From positions 1,487,836 to 1,551,835 of the forward strand of contig NZ_CP065856.1 of NCBI RefSeq assembly GCF_016065055.1: 64,000 nucleotides of DNA, in the 5' to 3' direction. Numbering within the stretch: the first letter of the stretch is position 1; every line of letters begins with the position of its first letter. Positions 16,787 to 24,827 of the stretch are shown here, piece after piece. Under the pieces are notes generated by a model, which saw only the letters and a program-made list of their open reading frames with translations, was not told the origin of the DNA and did not search any database. Source of the DNA: Halosimplex litoreum (GTDB lineage: Archaea; Halobacteriota; Halobacteria; Halobacteriales; Haloarculaceae). Made by a program: the position numbers and the translations under genes.

Positions 16787-18706
16787 ATGGTCCGCGACAG
16801 CGACGACGACGCCGGCCGGGCGGACGCACCACCGGGCCGTTCAGCCGACGACGAGCCGTCGCTGTCTTCGGGTCCTCGCCTCACCGACCGGCGACTGTTG
16901 CTCGGGCTCACCTTCGTCGTCGCGTTCTGCTCGATCGCCTACGAACTGGTCTACTCGGAGCTGCTGACGGTGTTCTACGGCGGCACGGTCCTGCGCTACT
17001 CGATCACCATCGGCCTGTACCTGTTCTCGATGGGCGTCGGATCCTTCCTCTCGGCCCACCTCGACGACCCCGCGGGGAACTTCCTCCGGACGGAGGTGTA
17101 CCTCGCGCTGGCCGGCCCCGCCGGCGCGGGGTTCATGATCGCGCTGAACGCGTTCCCCGACGTGACCCTGACCGTCGGTCGGCTCGCGCTGAAGGAGCCG
17201 CTGACGCTCGGGCTCGCCCACGTGCCGATCCTGGTCGTCGGCGTGCTCTCTGGGTTCGAGATTCCGCTGTTGAACGAGCTGGTCGAGCACCGCGAAGAGA
17301 CGCTGTTCGCCGCGCTCGGTGGCGTCTACCCCCGAAGGGTCGTCCGCGGCGTCCTCGGTGTGTTCTTCTCGGTCTCCGAGGCGGAGGGGCGGTCGTTCTC
17401 GGAGGTGCTGGGCGTCGACTACCTCGGCGGCCTCGCCGGGACGGTCGTCTACGCGCTGGTCCTGTACCCCCGCTACGGCCTCGTCGTGTCCGTGCTGGTG
17501 CTCGGACTGCTGAACGGGCTCGCCGCGCTGGCGTTCGCGGCGTGGTCGGCTCGGGCGCCGGCCGCCCGCGGCGCCGACCGGTCGTTCTCGCTGGCGCGGT
17601 GGCGCGGGGTCGTCCTCGCGGGACTGCTGCTGACCGGCACCTACGGCGGGCTGGTCGCCAACGCCGGTGTCGTCGACCGGACGGTCACCGGCGCGTACAT
17701 GGGCGACCGCATCGAGAGCGAGTACCAGCCCGGTAAGGCCGAAGTGACCGTCACCGGCTTCGAACGCACCCGCTACCAGCGGATCACCACCTACCGCCGC
17801 GACGTGGCCGGCGACCCCGGTACGGAGACCTGTCTCCGCCTCGACGGCGCGATCCAGCTCTGTGAGAGCTGGGTCGACTCCTACCACGCCGGCCTCGTCG
17901 ACGTGCCGCTGTCGGCCTACGTCGACCGGTCGGGGACCGTCCGCGCGAGCCCGGGGTCAGACGGGCGGGCGAGCGACGTCGCCCGGACCGGCTCCGACGG
18001 GACCGACACTGCACGCACCGACCCGGAGACGGCCGGGAACGCGTCGTTCGACGTGTTGCTCGTCGGCGGCGGCGACTACATCGCCGTCGACCGCCTGCGC
18101 GACTACGAGGTGAGCGTCGACCAGGTCGACATCGACGGGGAGTTTCTCGCGTACTCGCGAAACGAGTCGCGCTTCGCCCGCTACAACGACGACGCCTTCG
18201 AGTACGACCGCCTGAACACCACCGTCGGCGACGCCTACAACTACCTCCGCGGCACCGAGCGGCGCTACGACCTGGTCCTGCTGGACGTGCCGGGCGCTCG
18301 CAGCGACGACGCCCTGTCGCTGTACTCGACGGAGTTCTACCGCCTGCTCCGGGGCCACCTGACCGACCGCGGGGTCGTCGCCACCTGGGCGTACTCGAAG
18401 TACTGGTTCCCCCAGCACCACAAGGTGTACGTCGAGACCGTCCGCGAGGCCGGCTTCGACCGGTATCTCCCCTACTCGGTGTACGAGGACCCGGACGGCG
18501 ACGACGAGCTGGAACGCGGCGAGCGGTTCTACCTGCTTTCGGACGGCCCGGCACCGAAACCGAACGTCTCCCGCGCCCGCAGCGACTACCTCGACGCCGT
18601 CGCCGACCGCTTCGAGCGACTGGACTGGCGGCCGATCCCGGCCTACCGCGGCGTCGAACCGAACAGCGTCTTCGACCCCAACTACGACGTGATCGTCGAC
18701 CCATGA
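16787..18706 (+). CDS. Membrane-anchored spermidine-synthase-like protein
   Basis: A 639-residue protein with about seven to eight N-terminal membrane helices (residues 35-305) and a C-terminal aminopropyltransferase-like Rossmann domain. The spermidine-synthase signature is visible: LDGAIQLCESWVDSYHAGLV, then VLLVGGGDYIAVDRL (the usual GGGDG is GGGDY) and VDQVDIDGEFL. The catalytic DxxDPxGP loop reads LDVPGARSDDAL, so the expected catalytic Asp pattern is altered and the natural substrate may not be putrescine. It overlaps the next gene by 4 bases (ATGA) and follows the lipoprotein by 13 bases. Confidence 0.78.
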   Translation: MVRDSDDDAGRADAPPGRSADDEPSLSSGPRLTDRRLLLGLTFVVAFCSIAYELVYSELLTVFYGGTVLRYSITIGLYLFSMGVGSFLSAHLDDPAGNFLRTEVYLALAGPAGAGFMIALNAFPDVTLTVGRLALKEPLTLGLAHVPILVVGVLSGFEIPLLNELVEHREETLFAALGGVYPRRVVRGVLGVFFSVSEAEGRSFSEVLGVDYLGGLAGTVVYALVLYPRYGLVVSVLVLGLLNGLAALAFAAWSARAPAARGADRSFSLARWRGVVLAGLLLTGTYGGLVANAGVVDRTVTGAYMGDRIESEYQPGKAEVTVTGFERTRYQRITTYRRDVAGDPGTETCLRLDGAIQLCESWVDSYHAGLVDVPLSAYVDRSGTVRASPGSDGRASDVARTGSDGTDTARTDPETAGNASFDVLLVGGGDYIAVDRLRDYEVSVDQVDIDGEFLAYSRNESRFARYNDDAFEYDRLNTTVGDAYNYLRGTERRYDLVLLDVPGARSDDALSLYSTEFYRLLRGHLTDRGVVATWAYSKYWFPQHHKVYVETVREAGFDRYLPYSVYEDPDGDDELERGERFYLLSDGPAPKPNVSRARSDYLDAVADRFERLDWRPIPAYRGVEPNSVFDPNYDVIVDP

Positions 18707-19284
18707 CATCCGAGACCCTCCAGTTCGTCTACGGCGACGCCCCGCCCGACGACGACGTGCGCGTGTTCGACTCGCTGACCCGCGAGCTGCTCGGCGCCGA
18801 GTTCACCTTCCGCGTCGTCGGCAGTTCCCACTACGTCAGCGCCCCTGCCTACGACTTCCACGAGCTGTCCACCTGCGACCCCGTCGACGCCGACGGCGCG
18901 ACGACGCTGCGCCTCGACGGGCCGACGGTGGACGACGCCGATCCGTCGGAGCCCGCGGCCGACGGCACCGGCGGTTCGGACGGTCGCCGTCGCCTCACCT
19001 ACGCGGCCGACGGGCTGGCCTGTGCGACGCGCGTCGAGCGCCGCCCGCTCAGGGCGTTCCCCGCGGACGGCGCGTTCGACGTGTCCTATCGGTTCGGCGA
19101 GGACGCCTACACCACGATCGACCTCGCTCCCGACGGCTACGAGACCTTTCACACATACCCCGAGTTCGACCTCGCGCTGTACACGAAGACGACCTTCGCG
19201 TCCGTTCCCGGCGGAGCGCTCGCGGACGCGACCGACGGCGACGCGCGACGCCGCGCGGACCGGACCGGCCAGCCGACCGACTGA
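18703..19284 (+). CDS. Uncharacterised protein coupled to the spermidine-synthase-like gene (possibly DUF2617-like)
   Basis: A 193-residue soluble protein with no signal peptide or membrane segment, translated through an ATGA overlap with the preceding gene. The N-terminal third contains FTFRVVGSSHYVSA, reminiscent of the start of DUF2617 proteins, which neighbour membrane spermidine synthases in actinobacteria; this likeness is from memory and weak. The middle is an acidic linker. The C-terminal part (FDVSYRFGEDAYTTIDLA, YETFHTYPEFDLALYTKT) looks like a beta-rich domain. Tight coupling suggests that it works with the synthase-like enzyme. Confidence 0.65.
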   Translation: MTSETLQFVYGDAPPDDDVRVFDSLTRELLGAEFTFRVVGSSHYVSAPAYDFHELSTCDPVDADGATTLRLDGPTVDDADPSEPAADGTGGSDGRRRLTYAADGLACATRVERRPLRAFPADGAFDVSYRFGEDAYTTIDLAPDGYETFHTYPEFDLALYTKTTFASVPGGALADATDGDARRRADRTGQPTD

Positions 19285-19348
19285 GCCGGCCGGACGAGGC
19301 CGTCAGCGTCAGCAATATTTATGTTCCGTGCTTCTCGTGTGAGAAAAC

Positions 19349-21535
19349 ATGACAGGTAGAGGGGACGGGAGCTCGGAGCGCGGTGCGGTCGAGGCCTTCG
19401 AGGCGGCGAACGGGGTGGGCGACGCCGGAGGCGACGTGGAGGCGGCCACCGAGGTGCTTCGCTGCTCGCCCGACGAGCGGGCCGAGCGGGGGGTCTCCGA
19501 CGACGACGTGCGGGCGGCGTTCCTGACGGTCGTCCGGGAGGGCGACGCCGACGCGAAGGACTTGCGGGGCGTCGAACTGCCGGCCATCGAACTGGACCGG
19601 CTGACCGTGGACGGGGCCGACCGCCACCCGGTCGACCTCCGGGGGGCGACGGTCGCGTCGTTGTCGGCGCGGTTCGCGACGATCCGCCTGCCGCTCCGGC
19701 TGGACGACGCGACGCTCGGCGACGTGACCTTCGACGAGGCCCACGTCGAGGAGGCGGTCCTCGCCGACGGCGCGACCGTCACCGGCGACTTCGAGGCCTT
19801 CGAGGCGAGGTTCGCCGGCGACGTAGAGTTCGACGGCGCGACCTTCGAAGGTCGGTTCGACGTCGACGAGTCGACGTTCGCCAACGACGTGACGTTCGAC
19901 GGCGCGACCTTCGATGGAGTCGTCGAGGCCCGGGCTGCCGAGTTCTACGGCGACTCGAATCTCCTCGACGACAACACGAGCTTCACCGGCGCCACCTTCG
20001 CGGACCTGGCGGACTTCCGGCAGGCCGAGTTCGGCTTCACCCACTTCGAGCGAGCGACCTTCGCCGACGAGGCGAACTTTCAGGAGGCCAGCTTCGACGG
20101 CGACGCCGAGTTCGACGAGGCGGTCTTCGAGGCGTTCGCCGACTTCGACGAGGCCCGCTTCGGCGGCGACACCGGGTTCGCCGACGTGGCCTTCACCGGC
20201 GACGCCGATTTCCGCGGGGCGGCCTTCTCCGGCCGCGAGCGCGCGCTCGACGAGGACGCCACTTTCGCCGGCTCGACGTTCGGCGGCGACGCCGACTTCC
20301 GCCACGCCCGCTTCCGGTTCGTCACCTTCGCCGAGGTGGCCTTCGAGGGGCGCGTACACTTCGAGGAGGCGGAGTTCGACGCCGACGCGACGTTCGCCGA
20401 CGCTCGCTTCGCGGCCGAGACGGACTTCGACGAGGCGCGGTTCCGGGAGGACGCCGACTTCTCGGCGGTCGAGTTCGCCGCCCGCGCCGTCTTCCGCGGC
20501 GCGGAGTTCACCGGCGGCGCCAACTTCCTGGAGGACGACCTGACCTTCGAGGGCGCCCACTTCGGCGCCGACGCCGACTTCCACAACGCCGAGGTCACGT
20601 CGGCGAACTTCGTCGACACCACCTTCGGCGGCGAGATCGACTTCAGCGGCGCCAGCTTCTCCGAGCGCATCGACTTCGAGGCCAGCCAGGTCGACGGCGA
20701 CGCCTGGGTCGATTTCACCCGCGCGAAGATCGTCTCCGGCCGCATCGCCCAGCCCGCCGAGAACTGGGTGCGCTACGACCTGACCCTCGCGAGTCTGGGC
20801 GACGTGGAGTTGGTCGCCGCGGCCGACGAGGACCACCGTCGCCTGCTGGATTTCTTCCGGTTCTGTCGCACTGAGTTCACCGAGTTCGACGGCCACGAGT
20901 TCGACTTCAGCGCCCACCGGGAGTACCTCGACCGCAACGCCTGGGCGATCCACGAGTTCCACGAACCGCCCGACGCCGACCCCGACTACGAGCTGGCGAT
21001 GACGCCCGAGGTGACCGAGACCACCTACCTCAAGGCCAAACAGAGCGCCGCCGCCGTCGGCGACATGAAGGTCGCCGGCGAGTTCCGCGTCAAGCGCCAG
21101 CAGTACAGCCGCGCGAAGAACCTCGAAGTCGCCCGCGACGACTCGGCCGCGACGTGGACCCGGACCAAGAACCTCGGCCGCGCCGCCGAGAACTACTTTC
21201 TCGGGGTCACCTGCGGCCACGGGATGCGGCCCATCCGGATCGGCTTCGCGTTCGTCCTCGCGCCGCTGCTGTACGTGCCGTTCTACGCGTTCGGCGGCGG
21301 CCCGTTCCTGACCGCGGCGGGCCAGCTGTCCGTCGCGGAGGCGTTCACGACGGACGGGCTGGCGACGCTGTTCGACGTGGCCCGCTTCAGCTACATCTCC
21401 TACACCACCATCGGCTACGGCTTCCTCGGCCCCGAGGGCCGGCTCGCCGAGGTGCTGGCCGCCAGTGAGGCGTATCTCAGCGTCGTCCTCTCGGCGCTGC
21501 TCGTCTACGCGCTGGTCAAGCGCTCGGAGATGTGA
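19349..21535 (+). CDS. Pentapeptide-repeat protein fused to a K+-channel pore
   Basis: A 728-residue protein. Residues about 75-480 are dozens of five-residue repeats of the A(D/N)FxxA type (VTFDGATFDG, ADFDEARFGG, ANFQEASFDG), which build a quadrilateral beta-helix. After a helical linker, residues 620-728 form a two-helix pore: a first helix (IRIGFAFVLAPLLYVPFYAF), a pore loop SYTTIGYGFLGPEG with the potassium filter TIGYG, and a second helix (LSVVLSALLVYALVK). It is therefore probably a K+ channel with a large repeat domain as sensor or scaffold. A TATA-like AATATTTATG at 19313-19322 is about 27 bases upstream, so it has its own promoter 65 bases after the previous operon. A 633-codon open frame on the other strand is only a codon-bias shadow. 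Confidence 0.85.
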   Translation: MTGRGDGSSERGAVEAFEAANGVGDAGGDVEAATEVLRCSPDERAERGVSDDDVRAAFLTVVREGDADAKDLRGVELPAIELDRLTVDGADRHPVDLRGATVASLSARFATIRLPLRLDDATLGDVTFDEAHVEEAVLADGATVTGDFEAFEARFAGDVEFDGATFEGRFDVDESTFANDVTFDGATFDGVVEARAAEFYGDSNLLDDNTSFTGATFADLADFRQAEFGFTHFERATFADEANFQEASFDGDAEFDEAVFEAFADFDEARFGGDTGFADVAFTGDADFRGAAFSGRERALDEDATFAGSTFGGDADFRHARFRFVTFAEVAFEGRVHFEEAEFDADATFADARFAAETDFDEARFREDADFSAVEFAARAVFRGAEFTGGANFLEDDLTFEGAHFGADADFHNAEVTSANFVDTTFGGEIDFSGASFSERIDFEASQVDGDAWVDFTRAKIVSGRIAQPAENWVRYDLTLASLGDVELVAAADEDHRRLLDFFRFCRTEFTEFDGHEFDFSAHREYLDRNAWAIHEFHEPPDADPDYELAMTPEVTETTYLKAKQSAAAVGDMKVAGEFRVKRQQYSRAKNLEVARDDSAATWTRTKNLGRAAENYFLGVTCGHGMRPIRIGFAFVLAPLLYVPFYAFGGGPFLTAAGQLSVAEAFTTDGLATLFDVARFSYISYTTIGYGFLGPEGRLAEVLAASEAYLSVVLSALLVYALVKRSEM

Positions 21536-21574
21536 GCGGGGGTGGTCCCCCGGGTCGCCGTGAGCCCGTGCCGT

Positions 21575-22804
21575 TCAGACGAGTTCCTCGCCGTCGACGA
21601 GGTATCGCTCGGCCACGTCGAAGTCGATCTCGATCCCGAGACCGGGCCCCTCGGGGAGGTCGATCTGGCCGTCCTCGATGACGTCGCCGTCCTCGCCGGT
21701 GCGGGAGACCAGGTCCTCGAACCACGGCACGTCGAAGGCGTGGTACTCCAGGGCGACGAAGTTCGGGACCGAGGCGGCGGCGTGGGCGGCCGCCACGGTT
21801 CCGACCGGGCCCTGGATGTTGTGAGCGACGATGGGCACCCCTTCCAGGTCACAGAGCGTGGCGATCCGCCGGAAGTCACGGAGCCCGCCGCAGTTGTGCG
21901 GGTCCGGCGCGGCCACGTCCAGCCCCTCCGCGTCGAGCATCTCTTTGAACTCGCCGGGGTCCCGGAGGTTCTCGCCGGTCATGATCGGGCAACTGGTCGC
22001 TTCCCGGACCCGGCGGTGGGCGTCGTACTTCCGGGGGGGCACTGGGTCTTCGAGCCACCCCAAGTCGTACGGTTCGAGTTCGTTCGCGAGTCGCGTGGCG
22101 GTCTCGACGGTGAAGTTCCAGTGCAGGTCGAAGCCCAGGTCCACGTCGTACCCGATCTCCTCGCGGACGGCCTCGACGAGCGAGGCCTTGTGTTCGATGG
22201 CGGCGTTGTCCAGCCGGCGGGCGGCGGTGTCCACGTCGGCGTGGGTGCGCACGTCCAGATCGAATTTCAGCGCGTCGAAGCCCGCGTCGACGACCTCGCG
22301 GGCGGCCTCGGCGTACGACTCCGGTGTGTAGACCTCGCGGGGGTCGACCGTGCCGGACTGGGCCTCGCCGAGCGACTCGCCGCCGTGAGTGTCGCAGTAC
22401 ACCCGGACCGCGTCCCGGTACTTTCCGCCCAACAACTCGTAGACGGGGACGTCAAGCACCTTGCCCTTGATGTCCCACAGCGCCATCTCGACGCCGGGGC
22501 CGGGCTCCCACATCACGTCGCGCACCCGCTCGATATCGAGGGGGTTCTGTCCTTCGAGGCGTCCGGGGTCGTTCGGGCCGTCGCCGTGGACCTCGCCGTA
22601 ACCGACGATTCCGGCGTCGGTCTCGACTTTTACGATCCCCCACGGGAAGTTCCCCTGCAGGACCATCGTCGAGACGTCGGTGATCGCGAGGTCGCGCTCG
22701 GGCGGGCGGTGGGTCTCGTCGGTGGTGAAATCCATCCACGGGACGCCGCCGCCCGGTGGGATGACGTACTCGGGTGTGTCGTCGTCTGTCATGCGTGAGT
22801 CCAT
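21575..22804 (-). CDS. Enolase-superfamily sugar-acid dehydratase (mandelate racemase/muconate lactonizing family)
   Basis: A 409-residue barrel enzyme of the mandelate-racemase subgroup. Metal ligands are seen in order: Asp in DLGFDLHWN, Glu in WLEDPVPPR, Glu in MTGENLRD. The acid/base His is in VAHNIQGP, paired with the Asp in APDPHNCGG. The DxH after the first ligand resembles gluconate, galactonate and mannonate dehydratases, so it probably dehydrates a sugar acid to a 2-keto-3-deoxy acid. Gluconate dehydratase of the haloarchaeal Entner-Doudoroff route is one candidate. A second ATG lies four codons in; a TATA-like stretch near 22826-22833 fits the first one. Confidence 0.8.
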   Translation of the reverse strand: MDSRMTDDDTPEYVIPPGGGVPWMDFTTDETHRPPERDLAITDVSTMVLQGNFPWGIVKVETDAGIVGYGEVHGDGPNDPGRLEGQNPLDIERVRDVMWEPGPGVEMALWDIKGKVLDVPVYELLGGKYRDAVRVYCDTHGGESLGEAQSGTVDPREVYTPESYAEAAREVVDAGFDALKFDLDVRTHADVDTAARRLDNAAIEHKASLVEAVREEIGYDVDLGFDLHWNFTVETATRLANELEPYDLGWLEDPVPPRKYDAHRRVREATSCPIMTGENLRDPGEFKEMLDAEGLDVAAPDPHNCGGLRDFRRIATLCDLEGVPIVAHNIQGPVGTVAAAHAAASVPNFVALEYHAFDVPWFEDLVSRTGEDGDVIEDGQIDLPEGPGLGIEIDFDVAERYLVDGEELV

Positions 22805-22868
22805 GACGGGGGACCGGACGAAAACTGTGGCGGCGGCCGGTCGGCGCTCGTCGGTCGGCGCTCGCCAG

Positions 22869-23936
22869 TCACACTACTTCGGCGACGAACTCGCGGAACT
22901 CCCGTTCGACTTCCTCGGCGATGTCAGGCGTGATCCAGCCGGAGACCCAGTTCATGTTCGCAGCGTGGAACACGAGCACGTAGAGGCGCCGTCGCGCCTC
23001 GAACGCCGCATCGTCGGGGAGCCGTCCGACCGCCCGGTACCCCTCGTACAGCGCGGAGCGGATGAGGCCCCGTCGCTTCGAATCGAGCGACGTCAGCCCA
23101 CACAGACCCTGCTCGGCGCAGGCGAGGTCGTACTCCGGGTCAGTCGTGCGAGCGAGTCCCCAGTCCAGCAGGCCGGTCACTGTCTGCGACTCGCGGTTGA
23201 CGGCCAGGTTCCCGAGATTGTGGTCGATCCGGGCGAGCACAGGCGACCCCGAGAGGTCGAGACGCCGCTGGCGTCGGTCGATCGCCGCTCGAAGGTCGGG
23301 TACGATATCGTCGAATCGGCCGTCCGCGAGTCCGTCGAGCATCCGCTCGGCCGTCGCCGCCAGTTGCGCTTCCCACGAATCGCGCGGGTCGTCGAGCGCC
23401 AGCTCGTACTCCCGGGCCAGCGGTCGCGTCCCGCCTAGGTCGGCAGTATCGGCGCGTCCGGCGTCGACGACCGGGCCGAAACCGTCGAACGCGTCGAGGT
23501 CGTGGACCTCGGCGAGCGCCCGCCCCACCTGTCGGGCGTAGTCGGCCATCTCGTCGTCGGGGATTTCCGACGCGTCCGCCGGAAGCGGGGCGCCGTCGGC
23601 TCGCTCCATGAGAAAGAAGGGGGTCGACAGGTCCGACTGGCCGTCGACGACGCCGTACACCTCCGGGACGGGGACGGTCGTCTCGCCGCCGAGCAAGCGG
23701 AGGAGCTTCGCCTCGGCCGCGAGGTTTCCGCCCCCGCTCTCGTCGTCGGTCGCCTTGAGAACGCACTCGCGGACGCCGTCGCCCGTATCGACCGCGAGAG
23801 CGACCGTCAGGTTGCCGCCGTCGTCGATCTCGGTCGCTTCGCGGACTGTCCAGTCGGTCTCGACCGCGGCGACCATCCGGTCGACCGCGATGTCGCCGGT
23901 CTCGTCTCCCTTCGGTACCTGTTCGTCCCCAGCCAC
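22869..23936 (-). CDS. Aminoglycoside-phosphotransferase (APH) family kinase
   Basis: About 355 residues of an APH-type small-molecule kinase. The catalytic loop is LARIDHNLGNLAVN (usually HxDxxxxN, here with Asn in the second position), followed by the Mg-binding DWGLA. The N-lobe lysine is in ECVLKAT, and FFLMERADG is the hinge. Natural substrates of chromosomal members vary (sugars, homoserine, aminoglycosides) and cannot be told. I place the start at a GTG (23936, VAGDEQVPKGDE) because the ATG at 24032 would add 32 Arg/Pro-rich residues and run across the divergent promoter; an ATG at 23876 is another option. Confidence 0.72.
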   Translation of the reverse strand: MAGDEQVPKGDETGDIAVDRMVAAVETDWTVREATEIDDGGNLTVALAVDTGDGVRECVLKATDDESGGGNLAAEAKLLRLLGGETTVPVPEVYGVVDGQSDLSTPFFLMERADGAPLPADASEIPDDEMADYARQVGRALAEVHDLDAFDGFGPVVDAGRADTADLGGTRPLAREYELALDDPRDSWEAQLAATAERMLDGLADGRFDDIVPDLRAAIDRRQRRLDLSGSPVLARIDHNLGNLAVNRESQTVTGLLDWGLARTTDPEYDLACAEQGLCGLTSLDSKRRGLIRSALYEGYRAVGRLPDDAAFEARRRLYVLVFHAANMNWVSGWITPDIAEEVEREFREFVAEVV

Positions 23937-24095
23937 GAGGGGGTCGACACTCGGCCGACAGTTAGGTTTTCTCCTGATCGATCTTGGCTGCACACGGGCA
24001 GATACGCCGACTACGGGACGGTCGGATGCCAACTCGCCGGTGATGTCGCCGTGAAGGCCCGACGATTTACGTAGATACGCACACGGCTGTTATCG

Positions 24096-24353
24096 ATGAC
24101 CACCAAGACGATCTCGCTCGCCGAGGAGGCGTACGAGCGCCTCGCGGCGGAGAAGCGCGAGGGAGAGAGCTTCAGCGACGTGGGGAAGCGTTTGGTGGGC
24201 GAACGATCGTGGACGGAGGTCGCCGGTATCTGGAGCGACGGAACCGACGAGGTCGAGGCAGCGATCGAAGACGGTCGCGTCCGCTCGCGGTCTCGTCGTG
24301 AGCGTCTCGGCGACGATATCGACGACGTCGTGTACGGTACGCCCGAAGAATGA
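24096..24353 (+). CDS. VapB-type antitoxin (DUF217 family)
   Basis: An 85-residue protein with the N-terminal pattern TTKTISLAEEAYERLAAEKREGESFSDV, typical of the ribbon-helix-helix DUF217/COG1753 antitoxins, followed by a flexible acidic and basic tail that would wrap the toxin. Its stop overlaps the start of a VapC-like reading frame by 4 bases, the normal arrangement for vapBC. The antitoxin looks intact while its partner is broken, so it may survive only as an orphan regulator. Confidence 0.8.
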   Translation: MTTKTISLAEEAYERLAAEKREGESFSDVGKRLVGERSWTEVAGIWSDGTDEVEAAIEDGRVRSRSRRERLGDDIDDVVYGTPEE

Positions 24354-24553
24354 GTCGGCGATCCGCGACGCCGCTGTTCGTGAACATCAGCGCCTTCTAC
24401 GCGCACTTCGTGGAGAACGCGCCCCGTCACGAGACCGTACGGGCGGTGTTCGACGGGATCCGGTCCGGCGACCTGCCGTATCGACCGCTCGTGACGTCGA
24501 GTTACGTCGTCTCCGAACTCGCGACGCTGTTACTCCGGAAGACGACTCACGCG
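24350..24553 (+). pseudogene. VapC toxin remnant (truncated PIN domain)
   Basis: The first 68 or so codons read as a PIN-domain toxin: PLFVNISAFYAHFVENAPRH, then VTSSYVVSELATLLLRK. The invariant first catalytic Asp (expected FVDTSAFYA) is Asn 12, and the next residue is Ile instead of Thr, both explained by single G-to-A and C-to-T changes. After about 24553 the likeness stops and the frame continues as Arg/Ser-rich noise, so the second half of the domain with the remaining acidic residues is lost. The endpoint is approximate. It should be unable to cut RNA. Confidence 0.75.
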
Positions 24554-24827
24554 ACGGCGAGCGTCCATCACAGCCACAGGACCTCCCGCAACCGCAGTCC
24601 CCGTCGGTCGACCAACTCGCGTCCGGAACGCTCGGGATCGGTTCGTCGCTGCCCCCGTCGGTCAGCAATCGCGAGTCGTCGCGGTCGGCATCGTCGCGCT
24701 CGTCGGGATCGCGTCCGTCCTCGGCGAGTTCGGGCGCCGCGTCGGCGGGCGCGACCTGTTGATGTTCGGTCCCCTCGTCGTCCGGCGCGCAGTCGCACCG
24801 GTGGCAGTCCCGCGGGTCAGTTCCCAC
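24387..24827 (-). CDS. Small Cys-rich protein downstream of the broken reductase
   Basis: The open frame starts 11 bases inside the end of the reductase gene, so it is probably co-transcribed. Residues 1-87 look like real coding sequence: DCHRCDCAPDDE at the start, an acidic middle, and a GDCGCGRSCGCDG cluster, together eight or more cysteines that could hold a metal or iron-sulfur centre. Beyond about residue 88 it turns Arg/Ser-rich and is antisense to the VapC remnant, so the original C-terminus has probably been replaced or the stop lost at that junction. Family not recognised. Confidence 0.5.
   Translation of the reverse strand: MGTDPRDCHRCDCAPDDEGTEHQQVAPADAAPELAEDGRDPDERDDADRDDSRLLTDGGSDEPIPSVPDASWSTDGDCGCGRSCGCDGRSPSRESSSGVTASRVRRRRNSTSRAVDTAGRRTGSRRTPPVRSRDGARSPRSARRRR

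Noticed and set aside
19319-21220. A 633-codon open frame antisense to the pentapeptide-repeat channel gene
   Set aside because: It is repetitive, has no family likeness and mirrors the repeat codons of the plus-strand gene; high GC at third positions makes such antisense frames common.
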